IMG/VR virus record: IMGVR_UViG_3300009551_000005
Location: 36,494 to 100,493 of that record
From: a virus
DNA length: 64,000 nucleotides
Strand: one strand, 5' to 3'
The position numbers were made by a program, and so were the translations under genes. The notes under the pieces were generated by a model. It did no database searches and was not told the DNA's origin. It worked only from the letters and a program-made list of their open reading frames with translations. Below, piece after piece: positions 45,761 through 54,070 of this stretch (positions are counted from its first letter, which is position 1; each line of letters starts with the position of its first letter).

Positions 45761-46957
45761 ATGCCCAGGCGCTCACAACGTGACCAAGGGCTCTTCGCAG
45801 TGGCGAAGGAGCTCGACGACTTCAAACAGGCCGCCCACGTCCTCCGCAGAGTCCGAAGCGTGCCCACGATCTTCCCGATCGTGGACCATGCGTTCGGCGT
45901 GGGCGGCCTCCCCATCGACCGGTTCGGCCTCGTGCACGGTCCCTCCTCGGAGGGAAAGACCACGTTCACGCTCGGCCTCATCCTCTCGTTCATCATCCTC
46001 GAGCACTTCGCGCGGCTCATCGACGCGGAGCGAACGACGCCCATCACCTGGTGCGAAGGGCTCATGGCCAAGCTCGCGCACTCACCGCTTTTCGGCGCGC
46101 TTCGTCCGACCACCTATGAGGAGGTCGAAGCGAAGGTCAGGCGCGACTCGCACAAGCGGAAGAAGCTCCTCGACGAAGGCAGACTCCCCGCGAACACGAG
46201 CTGCCTCTACATCGTCGACTCCATCCGCAAGCTCACGCCGGCGAACATGTTCCAGAAGATCGCGCTCGACGCTGCCGGTAAGGCGCAGCGCGGGGGTGGG
46301 AAGCTCGGTTCCGACGGGATGGGAGGACGTGGCGCGCAGATCAAAGCCAACTACAACGCCGCGTGGTGCGACGAGCTGACGCCGCTCCTCGACGACACGG
46401 GCGCGGGGATGATCTGGATCGCGCGCGAGACGAAGGACAACGACGGCAACGAGACCGCGACGAAGATGTCCTACACGGACCAGGGCGTGAAGGTGGGAGG
46501 CGGAGCCGCGCCGTATTACGACGCGTCCTACGTCGCGCGCGTCGAGAAAGACGCGTGGGTCTACGAGAAGAAGCTCACGAAGGAGGAGCGCGAGGCTGGT
46601 GCCAAGAGCCCGATCGTGGGCGAGAGGTTCCGCGTCACCATCAGGAAGACCAAGGTCACCGGTAAGAAAGAGAAGGTGACGATGGGCTTCTTCCACACGG
46701 CCAACGGAAACCTCGAGGGCGTGCCCGAGGGGTTCGATCGACCGCGCGACGTTCTGGAGCTCGCGTTGAAGTTCGAGGTCGTCCGTCAGGGCGGGTCATG
46801 GTTCTCGTGGGACAAGACGCGCCTCGGCAACGGTGAGAACAACGTCCTCCGTCGGCTCCACGCGGAGCCGGACCTTTGCCAGCGGCTCGAGGCCGCGTGT
46901 CGCGAGCGCTTCGCCAACGTCGCGCCGGAAGTGGAGGCGGAAGATGCCGAGGCCTAG
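45761..46957 (+). CDS. RecA/UvsX-type recombinase
   Basis: 398 residues. Intact Walker A Gly-Pro-Ser-Ser-Glu-Gly-Lys-Thr-Thr (60-68), catalytic Glu in Ile-Asp-Ala-Glu-Arg (E90), Walker B Tyr-Ile-Val-Asp-Ser (D153), and loop L2-like Gly-Gly-Arg-Gly-Ala-Gln. Drives strand exchange for phage recombination-dependent replication. Second RecA-family gene of the window, and the only one with a complete ATPase site. N-terminus Met-Pro-Arg-Arg-Ser-Gln-Arg-Asp is shared with the 30236 protein. Overlaps the next gene by 14 nt. Confidence 0.82.
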   Translation: MPRRSQRDQGLFAVAKELDDFKQAAHVLRRVRSVPTIFPIVDHAFGVGGLPIDRFGLVHGPSSEGKTTFTLGLILSFIILEHFARLIDAERTTPITWCEGLMAKLAHSPLFGALRPTTYEEVEAKVRRDSHKRKKLLDEGRLPANTSCLYIVDSIRKLTPANMFQKIALDAAGKAQRGGGKLGSDGMGGRGAQIKANYNAAWCDELTPLLDDTGAGMIWIARETKDNDGNETATKMSYTDQGVKVGGGAAPYYDASYVARVEKDAWVYEKKLTKEEREAGAKSPIVGERFRVTIRKTKVTGKKEKVTMGFFHTANGNLEGVPEGFDRPRDVLELALKFEVVRQGGSWFSWDKTRLGNGENNVLRRLHAEPDLCQRLEAACRERFANVAPEVEAEDAEA

Positions 46958-48488
46958 GGGAAGTTTCAGCGCGCCGGAGCAGGCGGACATGTTCGCGAGC
47001 GCGCCGCCGGTGGAGGAGAAGCCCGGAAGGAAGTGGACAGACGAGCAGCAAGCGATCTTCGCGGACCGGAAGCATGGCGATGACGACGTGATCGTGGAGG
47101 CGCGCGCGGGCACCGGAAAGACCACGACGATCGTGCAGGCCATGGCGAGCTCGGGGAAGCGGGGTAGGAAGCTCCTCACCGCGTTCAACGTGTCGGCTCA
47201 ACGCGATCTTCAGACGAAGCTTGGCGAGGCCGGCGTGGCTTCCGCGGAGGCGCGCACGCTCAACTCTCTCGGCTATGGCGCCTGCTATCAGCAGCTCGGA
47301 CGCGTGGAGGTGGATGAGGATAAGGGGTTCATGATCGCCATGGACCTCGTCGGCAACGAGAAGCAGAAGGCCGCGCCGGTCTCCAAGCTCGCTCGCCTCG
47401 GCAAGATCACGCTCGCTTCGACTCTCGAGGAGCTCGAGGATCTCGCGGACAGGTTCGACATCGACTGCCCGTTCGGACAACCCGACAAGGGGCTGCTCGC
47501 CAAGGCGGCGTTGGCGGCGATGGAGGCCGCGAAGCAGAAGCTCGAGACCATCGACTTCGACGACCAGCTCTGGCTCCCGTGGGTGTTCGACCTGAACCCC
47601 AAGGGGTTCGACGAGGTGTACTGCGACGAGGTGCAGGACCTGAACCCCGCGCAGGTGGACCTCGTATTGAAGGCGCGCCGGCGCGGAGCGCGCTTCTGCG
47701 CCATCGGCGATCCGATGCAGGCCATCTACGGGTGGCGCGCAGCCGACGACGCCATGGGCAAGATCCGCGAGCGGCTCGGTGCGCGGACGCTGAAGCTCAC
47801 GACCACGTTCAGGTGCGCGCGGAGGATCGTCGACGAGGCGAGGAAGCTCGTGCCCGATTACCGCTCGATGGAAGGTGCTCCCGATGGCGTGGTGGAGGAG
47901 GTCCCGAACTGGACGATGCGGAAGCGCGCGAGACCGGGAGACTTCGTGCTCTCGCGCGCGAATGCGCCGCTCGTCGGGCTCTGCATCGCGTTCGCAAAGG
48001 AGGGCAGGCGCGCGTCGGTCCAGGGGCGCGACATCGGCGCGAAGCTCCAGACGATCGTGAAGAAGAGCAAGGCGGGAACGCCCGAGGAGCTCCGCACATG
48101 GGTCGACGATTGGAAGGCCAAGGAGGTGAAGAGGCTCGAGGCGCGCGGCCGCTCGACCGATCTCGTCACCGACGCCGCGGCGTGCATTCACGCCTTCTGC
48201 GAGGGCGCGCGCTCGGTACAGGAGGTGACGCGCATCATCGACGACGCCTTCGACGATGACCCGTCCAAGGGCGACAAGATCGTGCTCTCCACCGTCCACC
48301 GCGCGAAGGGGCTCGAGCGCGACCGCGTGTGGCTCCTCAAGGGCACGTTCAAGACGGCGCTCGGGAGCGTCGGGCGTGGGGGTGAGTTCTTCGGCGGTGA
48401 ACAAGAGAAGCTGCCCACGCAGGAGGAGCTCAACATCCTCTACGTGGCCATCACGCGCGCGAAGCGGGAGCTCTACTACGTGACGTGA
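46944..48488 (+). CDS. UvrD/PcrA-type SF1 helicase
   Basis: 514 residues. Walker A Ala-Gly-Thr-Gly-Lys-Thr-Thr at about 53-59; motif II Cys-Asp-Glu-Val-Gln-Asp-Leu-Asn at about 228-235; motif III Gly-Asp-Pro-Met-Gln-Ala-Ile-Tyr-Gly-Trp-Arg-Ala; motif V Ser-Thr-Val-His-Arg-Ala-Lys-Gly-Leu-Glu at about 449-458; motif VI Tyr-Val-Ala-Ile-Thr-Arg-Ala-Lys-Arg at about 499-507. Smaller than UvrD (subdomains reduced), like phage Dda-type helicases. ATG inside the end of the RecA-like gene; its stop overlaps the next ORF. Confidence 0.85.
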   Translation: MPRPRGSFSAPEQADMFASAPPVEEKPGRKWTDEQQAIFADRKHGDDDVIVEARAGTGKTTTIVQAMASSGKRGRKLLTAFNVSAQRDLQTKLGEAGVASAEARTLNSLGYGACYQQLGRVEVDEDKGFMIAMDLVGNEKQKAAPVSKLARLGKITLASTLEELEDLADRFDIDCPFGQPDKGLLAKAALAAMEAAKQKLETIDFDDQLWLPWVFDLNPKGFDEVYCDEVQDLNPAQVDLVLKARRRGARFCAIGDPMQAIYGWRAADDAMGKIRERLGARTLKLTTTFRCARRIVDEARKLVPDYRSMEGAPDGVVEEVPNWTMRKRARPGDFVLSRANAPLVGLCIAFAKEGRRASVQGRDIGAKLQTIVKKSKAGTPEELRTWVDDWKAKEVKRLEARGRSTDLVTDAAACIHAFCEGARSVQEVTRIIDDAFDDDPSKGDKIVLSTVHRAKGLERDRVWLLKGTFKTALGSVGRGGEFFGGEQEKLPTQEELNILYVAITRAKRELYYVT

Positions 48489-48490
48489 GC

Positions 48491-48496
48491 GGCATC
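48491..48496 (+). promoter_or_regulatory. GGCATC start element (class B)
   Basis: GGCATC exactly 9 nt before ATG 48506; supports that ATG over the in-frame GTG at 48485. Confidence 0.5.
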
Positions 48497-48505
48497 CCCG
48501 CCGCC

Positions 48506-49213
48506 ATGCTGATGCTCAACACGAGCGACTGGCACCCCGATAAAAGGACGATGAACTACCCGCGCTTCGACGACGTTGCGCAGGCGGTAGAGCAGACCGT
48601 CGACGTGGCCATCGCCGAGAAAGTGGACCTCTACGCGTTCAACGGAGACCTCTGCGATCCCGACGCCGGCCCGATCGTCCTCCGGTGCGCAGGACTCGCG
48701 GTCCGTGCGTCCGCGCGCCTTTCCTCGCACGGGATTCAGAGCGTGTGGGTCGCTGGCAACCACGACGTCTTCGAGGACGGTTCGGGTCTGACGTCGCTCA
48801 ACCCGCTCCACGGGATGCCCGGGATCGTGACGGTGGCCGAGCGTCCCACGCTCTTCGAGGAGTTCGGCATGAACATCCTCTGCCTGCCCTACTCCGCTGT
48901 CTCGCATGCGTATGACCCTGAGGAGTGGGCCAGGAAGGCGCTGGAGGGCAGCCCCGCTCCCAAGGTGCTCGTCCTCGCACACCTCCACGTGAAGGGCATT
49001 GTGCCCGGCGAGGAGACGCGCGAGATGGGGCGCGGACGGGAGCTCTGGTTTCCGCGGGAAGTGTTCCGCGGCAAGGAGGACCGCGTCGCCATGTTCAACG
49101 GCCACTACCACGCCGGCGGAATCCACGACGGGATCGTCATTCCTGGATCCCTCGCTCGGTTCACGTTCGGGGAAGAGTCGAGCAAGCCTTCGTTCTTGCT
49201 CGTGGAGCTGTGA
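48506..49213 (+). CDS. SbcD/Mre11-type nuclease
   Basis: 235 residues. Calcineurin-type metallophosphoesterase motifs in order: Ser-Asp-Trp-His (7-10), Asn-Gly-Asp-Leu-Cys-Asp (about 46-51), Gly-Asn-His-Asp (about 83-86), Ala-His-Leu-His-Val (about 158-162), Gly-His-Tyr-His (about 195-198). Partner of the SbcC-like ATPase at 50057, separated by two small genes. Processes DNA ends for recombination. Short: the capping domain is reduced. Confidence 0.82.
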   Translation: MLMLNTSDWHPDKRTMNYPRFDDVAQAVEQTVDVAIAEKVDLYAFNGDLCDPDAGPIVLRCAGLAVRASARLSSHGIQSVWVAGNHDVFEDGSGLTSLNPLHGMPGIVTVAERPTLFEEFGMNILCLPYSAVSHAYDPEEWARKALEGSPAPKVLVLAHLHVKGIVPGEETREMGRGRELWFPREVFRGKEDRVAMFNGHYHAGGIHDGIVIPGSLARFTFGEESSKPSFLLVEL

Positions 49214-49237
49214 CATGACGTCGAGAAAGGCAAAGCG

Positions 49238-49687
49238 ATGAGCCGCCGGGGTGCGAAGATCGCCGTCGGTGATCGATCACCGAAGGTGCGGAGAGTCGCG
49301 GTGGAGAAGGATCGCGACCTCGTGACGATCGGTCCCAAGTCGCTCGTGTGGGGAGGGACGCTGCAAGATCTCGTGTTGGCGGCGGGCTTCACGAGTCCTG
49401 AGCGGTTCTGCGAAGGGAAGTTCTTCCGCCTTCGTCCTCCGCGCGGGAACGCGGAGAATGCGCGCGCCACGGCGGCGACGCTCAAGCACTTCGGAGCGCT
49501 GGGCGTGCAGGTGGAGTTGCCCGAGGAGGAGCACGCGGCGATCGGACACGAAGAGGAGCAGGGCTCACTCATCCTCTCGATGTCGCTCCGCGATGCGGTG
49601 ATGCAGACGGCGGAAGCGGCAAACACCGCGGACCGTCCCAAGATGAAGGCCGCGCTCGAGCGTTCGCTCGCGGCCGCGAAGATCTGA
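49238..49687 (+). CDS. Hypothetical protein with palindrome N-terminus
   Basis: 149 residues. Starts Met-Ser-Arg-Arg-Gly-Ala-Lys then palindrome copy 11 (Val-Gly-Asp-Arg-Ser-Pro-Lys, residues 10-16). A winged or barrel-like region at 25-110 and a helical end. Sits inside the SbcD-SbcC interval. Not recognised. Confidence 0.58.
   Translation: MSRRGAKIAVGDRSPKVRRVAVEKDRDLVTIGPKSLVWGGTLQDLVLAAGFTSPERFCEGKFFRLRPPRGNAENARATAATLKHFGALGVQVELPEEEHAAIGHEEEQGSLILSMSLRDAVMQTAEAANTADRPKMKAALERSLAAAKI
49263..49286. repeat. Palindrome copy 11 (coding)
   Basis: One mismatch in the right arm (A at 49284), changing the last codon from Thr to Lys. In frame as V-G-D-R-S-P-K. Confidence 0.9.
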
Positions 49688-49697
49688 GGAGGCGAGG

Positions 49698-50060
49698 ATG
49701 AACTTCGAAGGATGGGTCGCGGACGTGCGCGTGCGCAGGGACAACGCGCTGAGGAACGCTGACCGGCACAAGGAGCGTGGGTTCGAGGGGCTCCTCGCCG
49801 CGGAGCTCGCGAACTGCCGCGCGATGGCCTACGAGAATGTGCTCGAGCAGGTCACGGTTTTTCAGCAGAAGTGGCAGAAAGAGCCGTTCACCGATGAGGA
49901 GAAGCTCGAGAAGTTCCTCGGTATCCTCAGGAAGGCGCGCGCGGCGCTCGTCACCTACCCGATCAGCAACCCGAGCTTCGCGCACGAGGAGCTCCGCGTT
50001 GTCCTCGAGTCCATCGAGATGATGACGTGGCTCATTCACGCGCAAAGGAAGCCGTCGTGA
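49698..50060 (+). CDS. Hypothetical helical protein
   Basis: 120 residues, nearly all helix (Val-Arg-Arg-Asp-Asn-Ala-Leu-Arg-Asn-Ala, Leu-Glu-Gln-Val-Thr-Val-Phe-Gln-Gln). Overlaps the SbcC-like gene by 4 nt. May belong to the SbcCD operon; function unknown. Confidence 0.6.
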   Translation: MNFEGWVADVRVRRDNALRNADRHKERGFEGLLAAELANCRAMAYENVLEQVTVFQQKWQKEPFTDEEKLEKFLGILRKARAALVTYPISNPSFAHEELRVVLESIEMMTWLIHAQRKPS

Positions 50061-52030
50061 TCGTCGGGTTGCGCCTTGAGAACTGGCGCTGCTACCGCGG
50101 CGAGCAGGAGATCCGTCTCGCGCCCAAGGCGTACGGCGTGCACGCGCGTGTCGGGGGAGATGAGGACCGCTCCAACTGGGCGGGTAAGAGCGCGCTCTTC
50201 GAAGCCGTCGACTTCTCGCTCTTCGGGCGTCTCAACCCGGACCGCGGAGACCTCGTTGACGGGTGGATCTCGCGCGGCGAGAGCAAGGGCATGGTCGCAC
50301 TCCTCCTCGAGGCTGACGGCGAGCAGTTCCTTGTCGAGCGCGGGAGGAAGGGTAGGAAGGGGTACGTGAAAGCCGCGCGCCGCGGTGCGGAAAAGGTGGC
50401 CGAAGGAGACGAGGCAGAGCGCGAGATCGCGGCGTGGCTCGGGCTCTCCAAGGAGGACTTCCTCGCGTGCGCGTACTTCCGACAGCGTCAGACCGCGCGC
50501 CTGGTGCTCATGGAGTCGGGTGACCGGATGAAGGTCGCATCGTCGTGGTTCGGACTCGAGCCGTTGAAGGTCGCGGAGACGCACGCGCGTGACGAGTATC
50601 GCGGTCGCGCGGAAGAAGAGGCGAAGCTCATTGCCACCGCCATGGAGCTCGAGCAGAAAGCTGCGCAGGCGCTCGGAGTTGAAGTTGGAAAGGACCTCGC
50701 GCAGATGGCGGCCGAGGCGCGTGTTGCGTTGGAAGGCGTGGACAAGGACATCGCCGCGCGAGAGGTGTCCAAGCAGGCGGCGTTCAAGCGCGCGGAGGCG
50801 GTCAACGGCAACAAGGGCGTGCGCCTGGCGGTGGAGAGCATCAACAAGCTCCGCATTGAGGGGAAGGCGCTCCGCGCGAAGGTCGACGCCGCGGACAAGG
50901 TGGCGCTCGAGAAGGAACGAGATCTCCACCGTGCCAACGCTGCGCAGCTCCTTCAGGAGGTCTCGCCGCTTGTCCGCGACGTGGAACAGAAGAACCTCCT
51001 CATCCGCGGCGGATGGGGCGGGCAGTGCCCTGTCGCGCTCTTCCCTTGCCCGGCGGCGCAAGAGGTTCTGGCGCGGAAGGAGAGCGCGTCGAAGTTCGTC
51101 GAAGAGAACCATCCCAAGGTCGCAGCGCTTCGCGCTCGCCACGCGGAGGAGGAAGCCAAGGCGCGCTCCGCGGAAGCCAGGCTTCAGGAAGTCATCCGCG
51201 ACGAAGGACGACTTCAGGAGATGCGATCGCGCGTGAAGGAGCTCATTCCGCTCGAGGAGCGCGCGGAGGCACTGGCGAAGGAAGGCCTCCTCGAGGACGG
51301 TCCGGCGTTCGAAGAGCTCGAGGCCGCAGGCAAAGCGCTTCAGACGGCGCGCGAGGCACGTGAAGTCATCGCCTACCGCCTCGCGGTGGCTGAGGACGCG
51401 CTCAAGAAGGCAGCCGAGGCGCGCGAGAAGGCCAAGGCGATGCGCGCGGAGGCGCGTGCGTCACACGAGGCTGCGCAGGTGGTCCTGCTCACGCGCCGGA
51501 CCGTGGGCGAGGCGGCGTTCGGCGAAGTGGAGCGCGGCGCCAACGCGAGGCTCGCGCGGTGCGGGGTCGATCTTCGCGTGCGCGTCGCGTGGGAGCGTGA
51601 GGGGCGCGACCCGGCGCGCTACTGCCTCGAGTGCGGCTCTCCATTCCCATCTTCGCGCGCGGTGAAGACGTGCACGCTCTGCGGCGCGGACCGGGGCAAG
51701 AACCTCATCGACGAGCTGGAGCTCCATCTGTCCGACCACTCCGGCGCGGCGGAGGACATGGGCGGTCTTGCCGTGCAACTCGCGGCGGCCGAGTACGTGG
51801 CCAGGAAGCGCGCCTCACGGTGGCAGGCGGTCCTCGTCGACGAGCCCTTCGCGCAGTGTGACGTTGCTCACCAGCGCGCCGTCGCGCGCCATCTTGCGGA
51901 GGTTCTCGCCAATGGACACTTCCGTCAGGCGCTCGTCACGGCCCACCAGGCGCAGGTTCTCAACGCTCTCCCGGGGCGCATCGAAGTGGCGCGGCAAGGG
52001 GAGTGGAGCACCATGAGGGTCGCATCATGA
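50057..52030 (+). CDS. SbcC/Rad50-type ATPase
   Basis: 657 residues. N-lobe: Leu-Arg-Leu-Glu-Asn-Trp-Arg-Cys-Tyr at 4-12, Walker A Asn-Trp-Ala-Gly-Lys-Ser at about 39-44, Tyr-Phe-Arg-Gln-Arg-Gln (Q-loop) at about 142-147. Two coiled-coil arms flank the apex Cys-Pro-Val-Ala-Leu-Phe-Pro-Cys at about 324-331, a zinc hook with six instead of two residues between Cys. Residues about 523-545 hold an extra CxxC...CxxC ribbon. Walker B/D-loop Val-Leu-Val-Asp-Glu-Pro-Phe-Ala-Gln-Cys-Asp at about 592-602. Works with SbcD. Confidence 0.82.
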   Translation: MIVGLRLENWRCYRGEQEIRLAPKAYGVHARVGGDEDRSNWAGKSALFEAVDFSLFGRLNPDRGDLVDGWISRGESKGMVALLLEADGEQFLVERGRKGRKGYVKAARRGAEKVAEGDEAEREIAAWLGLSKEDFLACAYFRQRQTARLVLMESGDRMKVASSWFGLEPLKVAETHARDEYRGRAEEEAKLIATAMELEQKAAQALGVEVGKDLAQMAAEARVALEGVDKDIAAREVSKQAAFKRAEAVNGNKGVRLAVESINKLRIEGKALRAKVDAADKVALEKERDLHRANAAQLLQEVSPLVRDVEQKNLLIRGGWGGQCPVALFPCPAAQEVLARKESASKFVEENHPKVAALRARHAEEEAKARSAEARLQEVIRDEGRLQEMRSRVKELIPLEERAEALAKEGLLEDGPAFEELEAAGKALQTAREAREVIAYRLAVAEDALKKAAEAREKAKAMRAEARASHEAAQVVLLTRRTVGEAAFGEVERGANARLARCGVDLRVRVAWEREGRDPARYCLECGSPFPSSRAVKTCTLCGADRGKNLIDELELHLSDHSGAAEDMGGLAVQLAAAEYVARKRASRWQAVLVDEPFAQCDVAHQRAVARHLAEVLANGHFRQALVTAHQAQVLNALPGRIEVARQGEWSTMRVAS

Positions 52031-52416
52031 ATGGGACGAACGGGCACGCTTTGAACGGGAACGGAGCTGAGCTTTACGCTGCGCAGATGGCGAAGCGCTG
52101 GCCGCGGGTGAAGTCTCTCCGGTTCCTGGTCGAGGTGGTGGGCGAGAGCCCGGTGAAGGGTGACAGCGGAGCGGCGACGCTCCTCAAGGCGGGCACGAAG
52201 ATCCTCTACATCGCGAGGGGCGGCAACGGTTCGCTCAGCGCAGCGTTCGCGCGCGTGTGGGCGGAGGCGAGAACGCGGTGGGGGCGGGACCGCGTCGCGT
52301 CCATCGATCAGTGCGGCTTCATCCTCGAGCACGAAGACGGGCGCATCGAGCACGTGAGCGATGAACCGTCGACGGAGATCATCGACAACGCGCCAGCGCG
52401 GGAGACGAGGAAGTGA
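52027..52416 (+). CDS. Hypothetical protein
   Basis: 129 residues, ATGA-coupled to the SbcC-like gene. Gly/Asn-rich start, then a small alpha/beta domain (Ser-Leu-Arg-Phe-Leu-Val-Glu-Val-Val-Gly; Lys-Ile-Leu-Tyr-Ile-Ala-Arg-Gly) and an acidic end. Not recognised. Confidence 0.6.
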   Translation: MNGTNGHALNGNGAELYAAQMAKRWPRVKSLRFLVEVVGESPVKGDSGAATLLKAGTKILYIARGGNGSLSAAFARVWAEARTRWGRDRVASIDQCGFILEHEDGRIEHVSDEPSTEIIDNAPARETRK

Positions 52417-52646
52417 AACGCGTCTACGGAATCCCGGTTCGAAGACCGCTCGGATGGATTCCGAGATGGACGCATCGGGGTGACGTTCTTCCGTTGCTCT
52501 ACGTCCTGTTGATCATCGGCATCGGGATCGGCGCGTGGTTGTGGCTTCGTGCCAAGGCCGATCGGTGCGAGGAGAAGGGTGGCGTCTTCTTCTACCGGGA
52601 AGGCAAGTGCATCACCGGTGACAACCTGCGGAGGATCGATCCGTGA
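52413..52646 (+). CDS. Small single-pass membrane protein
   Basis: 77 residues. Basic start, one membrane segment at about 27-45 (Leu-Pro-Leu-Leu-Tyr-Val-Leu-Leu-Ile-Ile-Gly), then a short Cys-containing tail (Cys at about 53 and 66). GTGA overlaps on both sides. Confidence 0.6.
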   Translation: MKRVYGIPVRRPLGWIPRWTHRGDVLPLLYVLLIIGIGIGAWLWLRAKADRCEEKGGVFFYREGKCITGDNLRRIDP

Positions 52647-52726
52647 CGCTCCTTCGCGCTTGTGGGCTGGGCGTTCTCGCGACGGTCCTCGTCCTCTGGC
52701 TCCTTTATGAGCTGGCGAAGGAGTAG
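52643..52726 (+). CDS. 27-residue membrane peptide
   Basis: GTG overlaps the preceding TGA; ends in TAG. Residues 8-22 are hydrophobic (Leu-Gly-Val-Leu-Ala-Thr-Val-Leu-Val-Leu-Trp-Leu-Leu). Tight coupling on both sides argues that it is a real gene. Function unknown. Confidence 0.42.
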   Translation: MTLLRACGLGVLATVLVLWLLYELAKE

Positions 52727-52728
52727 CC

Positions 52729-53307
52729 ATGCCTCGCGCCGTCGGTGATCGATCACCGAAGGGCCCGCACGTCATCGGGCTCGACCTCTCCAAGAACGCG
52801 CCGGCGGCGGTGGCAGTGCCCGCGACGTTCGCCGCCGGCGACGGCGCACTGGCTTGGGGCACGGTGAGGAAGTGGAAACTCGAGGCTCAGGACGACACGC
52901 TCGTGTGGCGCGAGAGGAACGTGCGCGAGGGGCTTCGGTCCTTCCTCGTCTCGCTCGAGCGCGAGGGCTGCAAGATCCAGGGTGTCTACGCAGAGGACTA
53001 CGCGCACACGCAGATGGCTCGGCGCGGCGGGTGGATGCTCTGCGAGGTCGGCGGCGTCGTGCGCGTGATGCTCGCGGAGGTGTTCGGGCAGACCATGCGG
53101 ATGGTGGTCGCCGCCAGCGCTCGCAAGCTCCTTCTCGGCAAGGTCCCGCGGGAGAAGACGTCGGGCATGCCGGTGAAGGAGTACGTCTTTCGCCGGCTCC
53201 GTCAGATGCGGTCGGGGTTCACGGACTTCGATCACGCTGACGCGTTCGTGGTGGCCAACTACGGACTCCACGATCTCGGACTCCCCTGTCTCGCGTCTGA
53301 GGAGTAG
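52729..53307 (+). CDS. RuvC-like Holliday junction nuclease
   Basis: 192 residues. Palindrome copy 12 codes residues 5-11 (Val-Gly-Asp-Arg-Ser-Pro-Lys), just before the first catalytic strand Ile-Gly-Leu-Asp-Leu-Ser (D19). Glu89 in Val-Tyr-Ala-Glu-Asp, the helix Ala-Ser-Ala-Arg-Lys, and Asp168/Asp171 in Phe-Asp-His-Ala-Asp-Ala complete the RNase H-fold site. Resolves branched DNA before packaging. No RBS other than GGAGTAGCC overlap. Confidence 0.75.
   Translation: MPRAVGDRSPKGPHVIGLDLSKNAPAAVAVPATFAAGDGALAWGTVRKWKLEAQDDTLVWRERNVREGLRSFLVSLEREGCKIQGVYAEDYAHTQMARRGGWMLCEVGGVVRVMLAEVFGQTMRMVVAASARKLLLGKVPREKTSGMPVKEYVFRRLRQMRSGFTDFDHADAFVVANYGLHDLGLPCLASEE
52739..52762. repeat. Palindrome copy 12 (coding, RuvC-like)
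   Basis: One right-arm mismatch (A at 52760), as in copy 11. In frame at residues 5-11, so the insert is at the very N-terminus. Confidence 0.9.
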
Positions 53308-53310
53308 ATT
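53305..53310 (+). promoter_or_regulatory. Leaderless promoter TAGATT (class A)
   Basis: TAGATT with 7 nt to ATG 53318; one of few class A elements in the right half, and it opens the DNA modification island. Confidence 0.45.
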
Positions 53311-53317
53311 CCTCCAC

Positions 53318-54070
53318 ATGGCGAGGAACGAGAAGGCACGGGAGAAGTCTGCGAAGAAACCGCCCACGCCCAGGGAAGATGGACCGCGCATCGTCGGCGA
53401 CCCGGTGAGGACGCCGCTCGACGACGTGGAAAAGAACCCTTGGAACCCGAACGAGATGACCGCGTTCGAGCAGGAGTCGCTGAAGGACGGTCTTCAGCAC
53501 GACGGCTGGCTCGCTTCGTTGGCGCTCACGATCTGGGGCACCGACGAGAAGGGGCGGAAGAAGAACCTCATTATCGACGGTGAGCACCGGTGGACCGTCG
53601 CGAAGCAGCTCGGGTTCAAGGAAGGTCCGATGGTCTTCCTTCACGGCGTGACCGAGGCGCAGGCCAAGGCGCTCACGATCAAGCTCAACGCCAAGCGCGG
53701 CTCTCCCAACGAAGAGAAGCTCAAGATCATCGTGAAAGAGCTCGAGTTGAAGCTCCAGGTGCCGAACCTCTCGCTCGACCTCGGCATCGAGCAGGAGAAG
53801 CTCTCGATGATGCTGGCCGCGCCTCCCCTGGTCCTCGAGGGAGAGACGCCGCCGGAGAAGAACGGAACACCGCCGGGTGAGATGCCCTCGGGCATGACGT
53901 CGCACGTGCGCATGGTGCAGCTCTTCTTCAACGAGGAGCAGCACAACGAGTTCCTGGCGGCCGTGAAGAAGCTCGGCCCCATCTACTTCAAGAAGGATCC
54001 CAAGAAGCAGACGTCGACCGACATCACCATGGAGGCGATCCGTCGTGCTGTCGCTGCAACTGAGAGCTGA
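53318..54070 (+). CDS. ParB/sulfiredoxin-fold protein
   Basis: 250 residues. Asn-Pro-Trp-Asn-Pro-Asn-Glu-Met at 40-47 and Ile-Asp-Gly-Glu-His-Arg-Trp at 86-92 are the two ParB-N signatures. No helix-turn-helix domain follows; instead residues 110-160 are helical and the C-terminus resembles ParB-like proteins found next to DNA-modifying enzymes. Opens a cluster with TET/JBP, transferase-like, FAD and kinase genes, so a role in choosing or marking bases is likelier than chromosome partition (inference). Confidence 0.75.
   Translation: MARNEKAREKSAKKPPTPREDGPRIVGDPVRTPLDDVEKNPWNPNEMTAFEQESLKDGLQHDGWLASLALTIWGTDEKGRKKNLIIDGEHRWTVAKQLGFKEGPMVFLHGVTEAQAKALTIKLNAKRGSPNEEKLKIIVKELELKLQVPNLSLDLGIEQEKLSMMLAAPPLVLEGETPPEKNGTPPGEMPSGMTSHVRMVQLFFNEEQHNEFLAAVKKLGPIYFKKDPKKQTSTDITMEAIRRAVAATES

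Noticed and set aside
53318-54070. A plasmid-like ParB/parS partition system using the palindromes
   Set aside because: The protein lacks the HTH domain needed to bind parS, no ParA is seen, and its neighbours are DNA-modifying enzymes. The palindrome is also unlike canonical parS.
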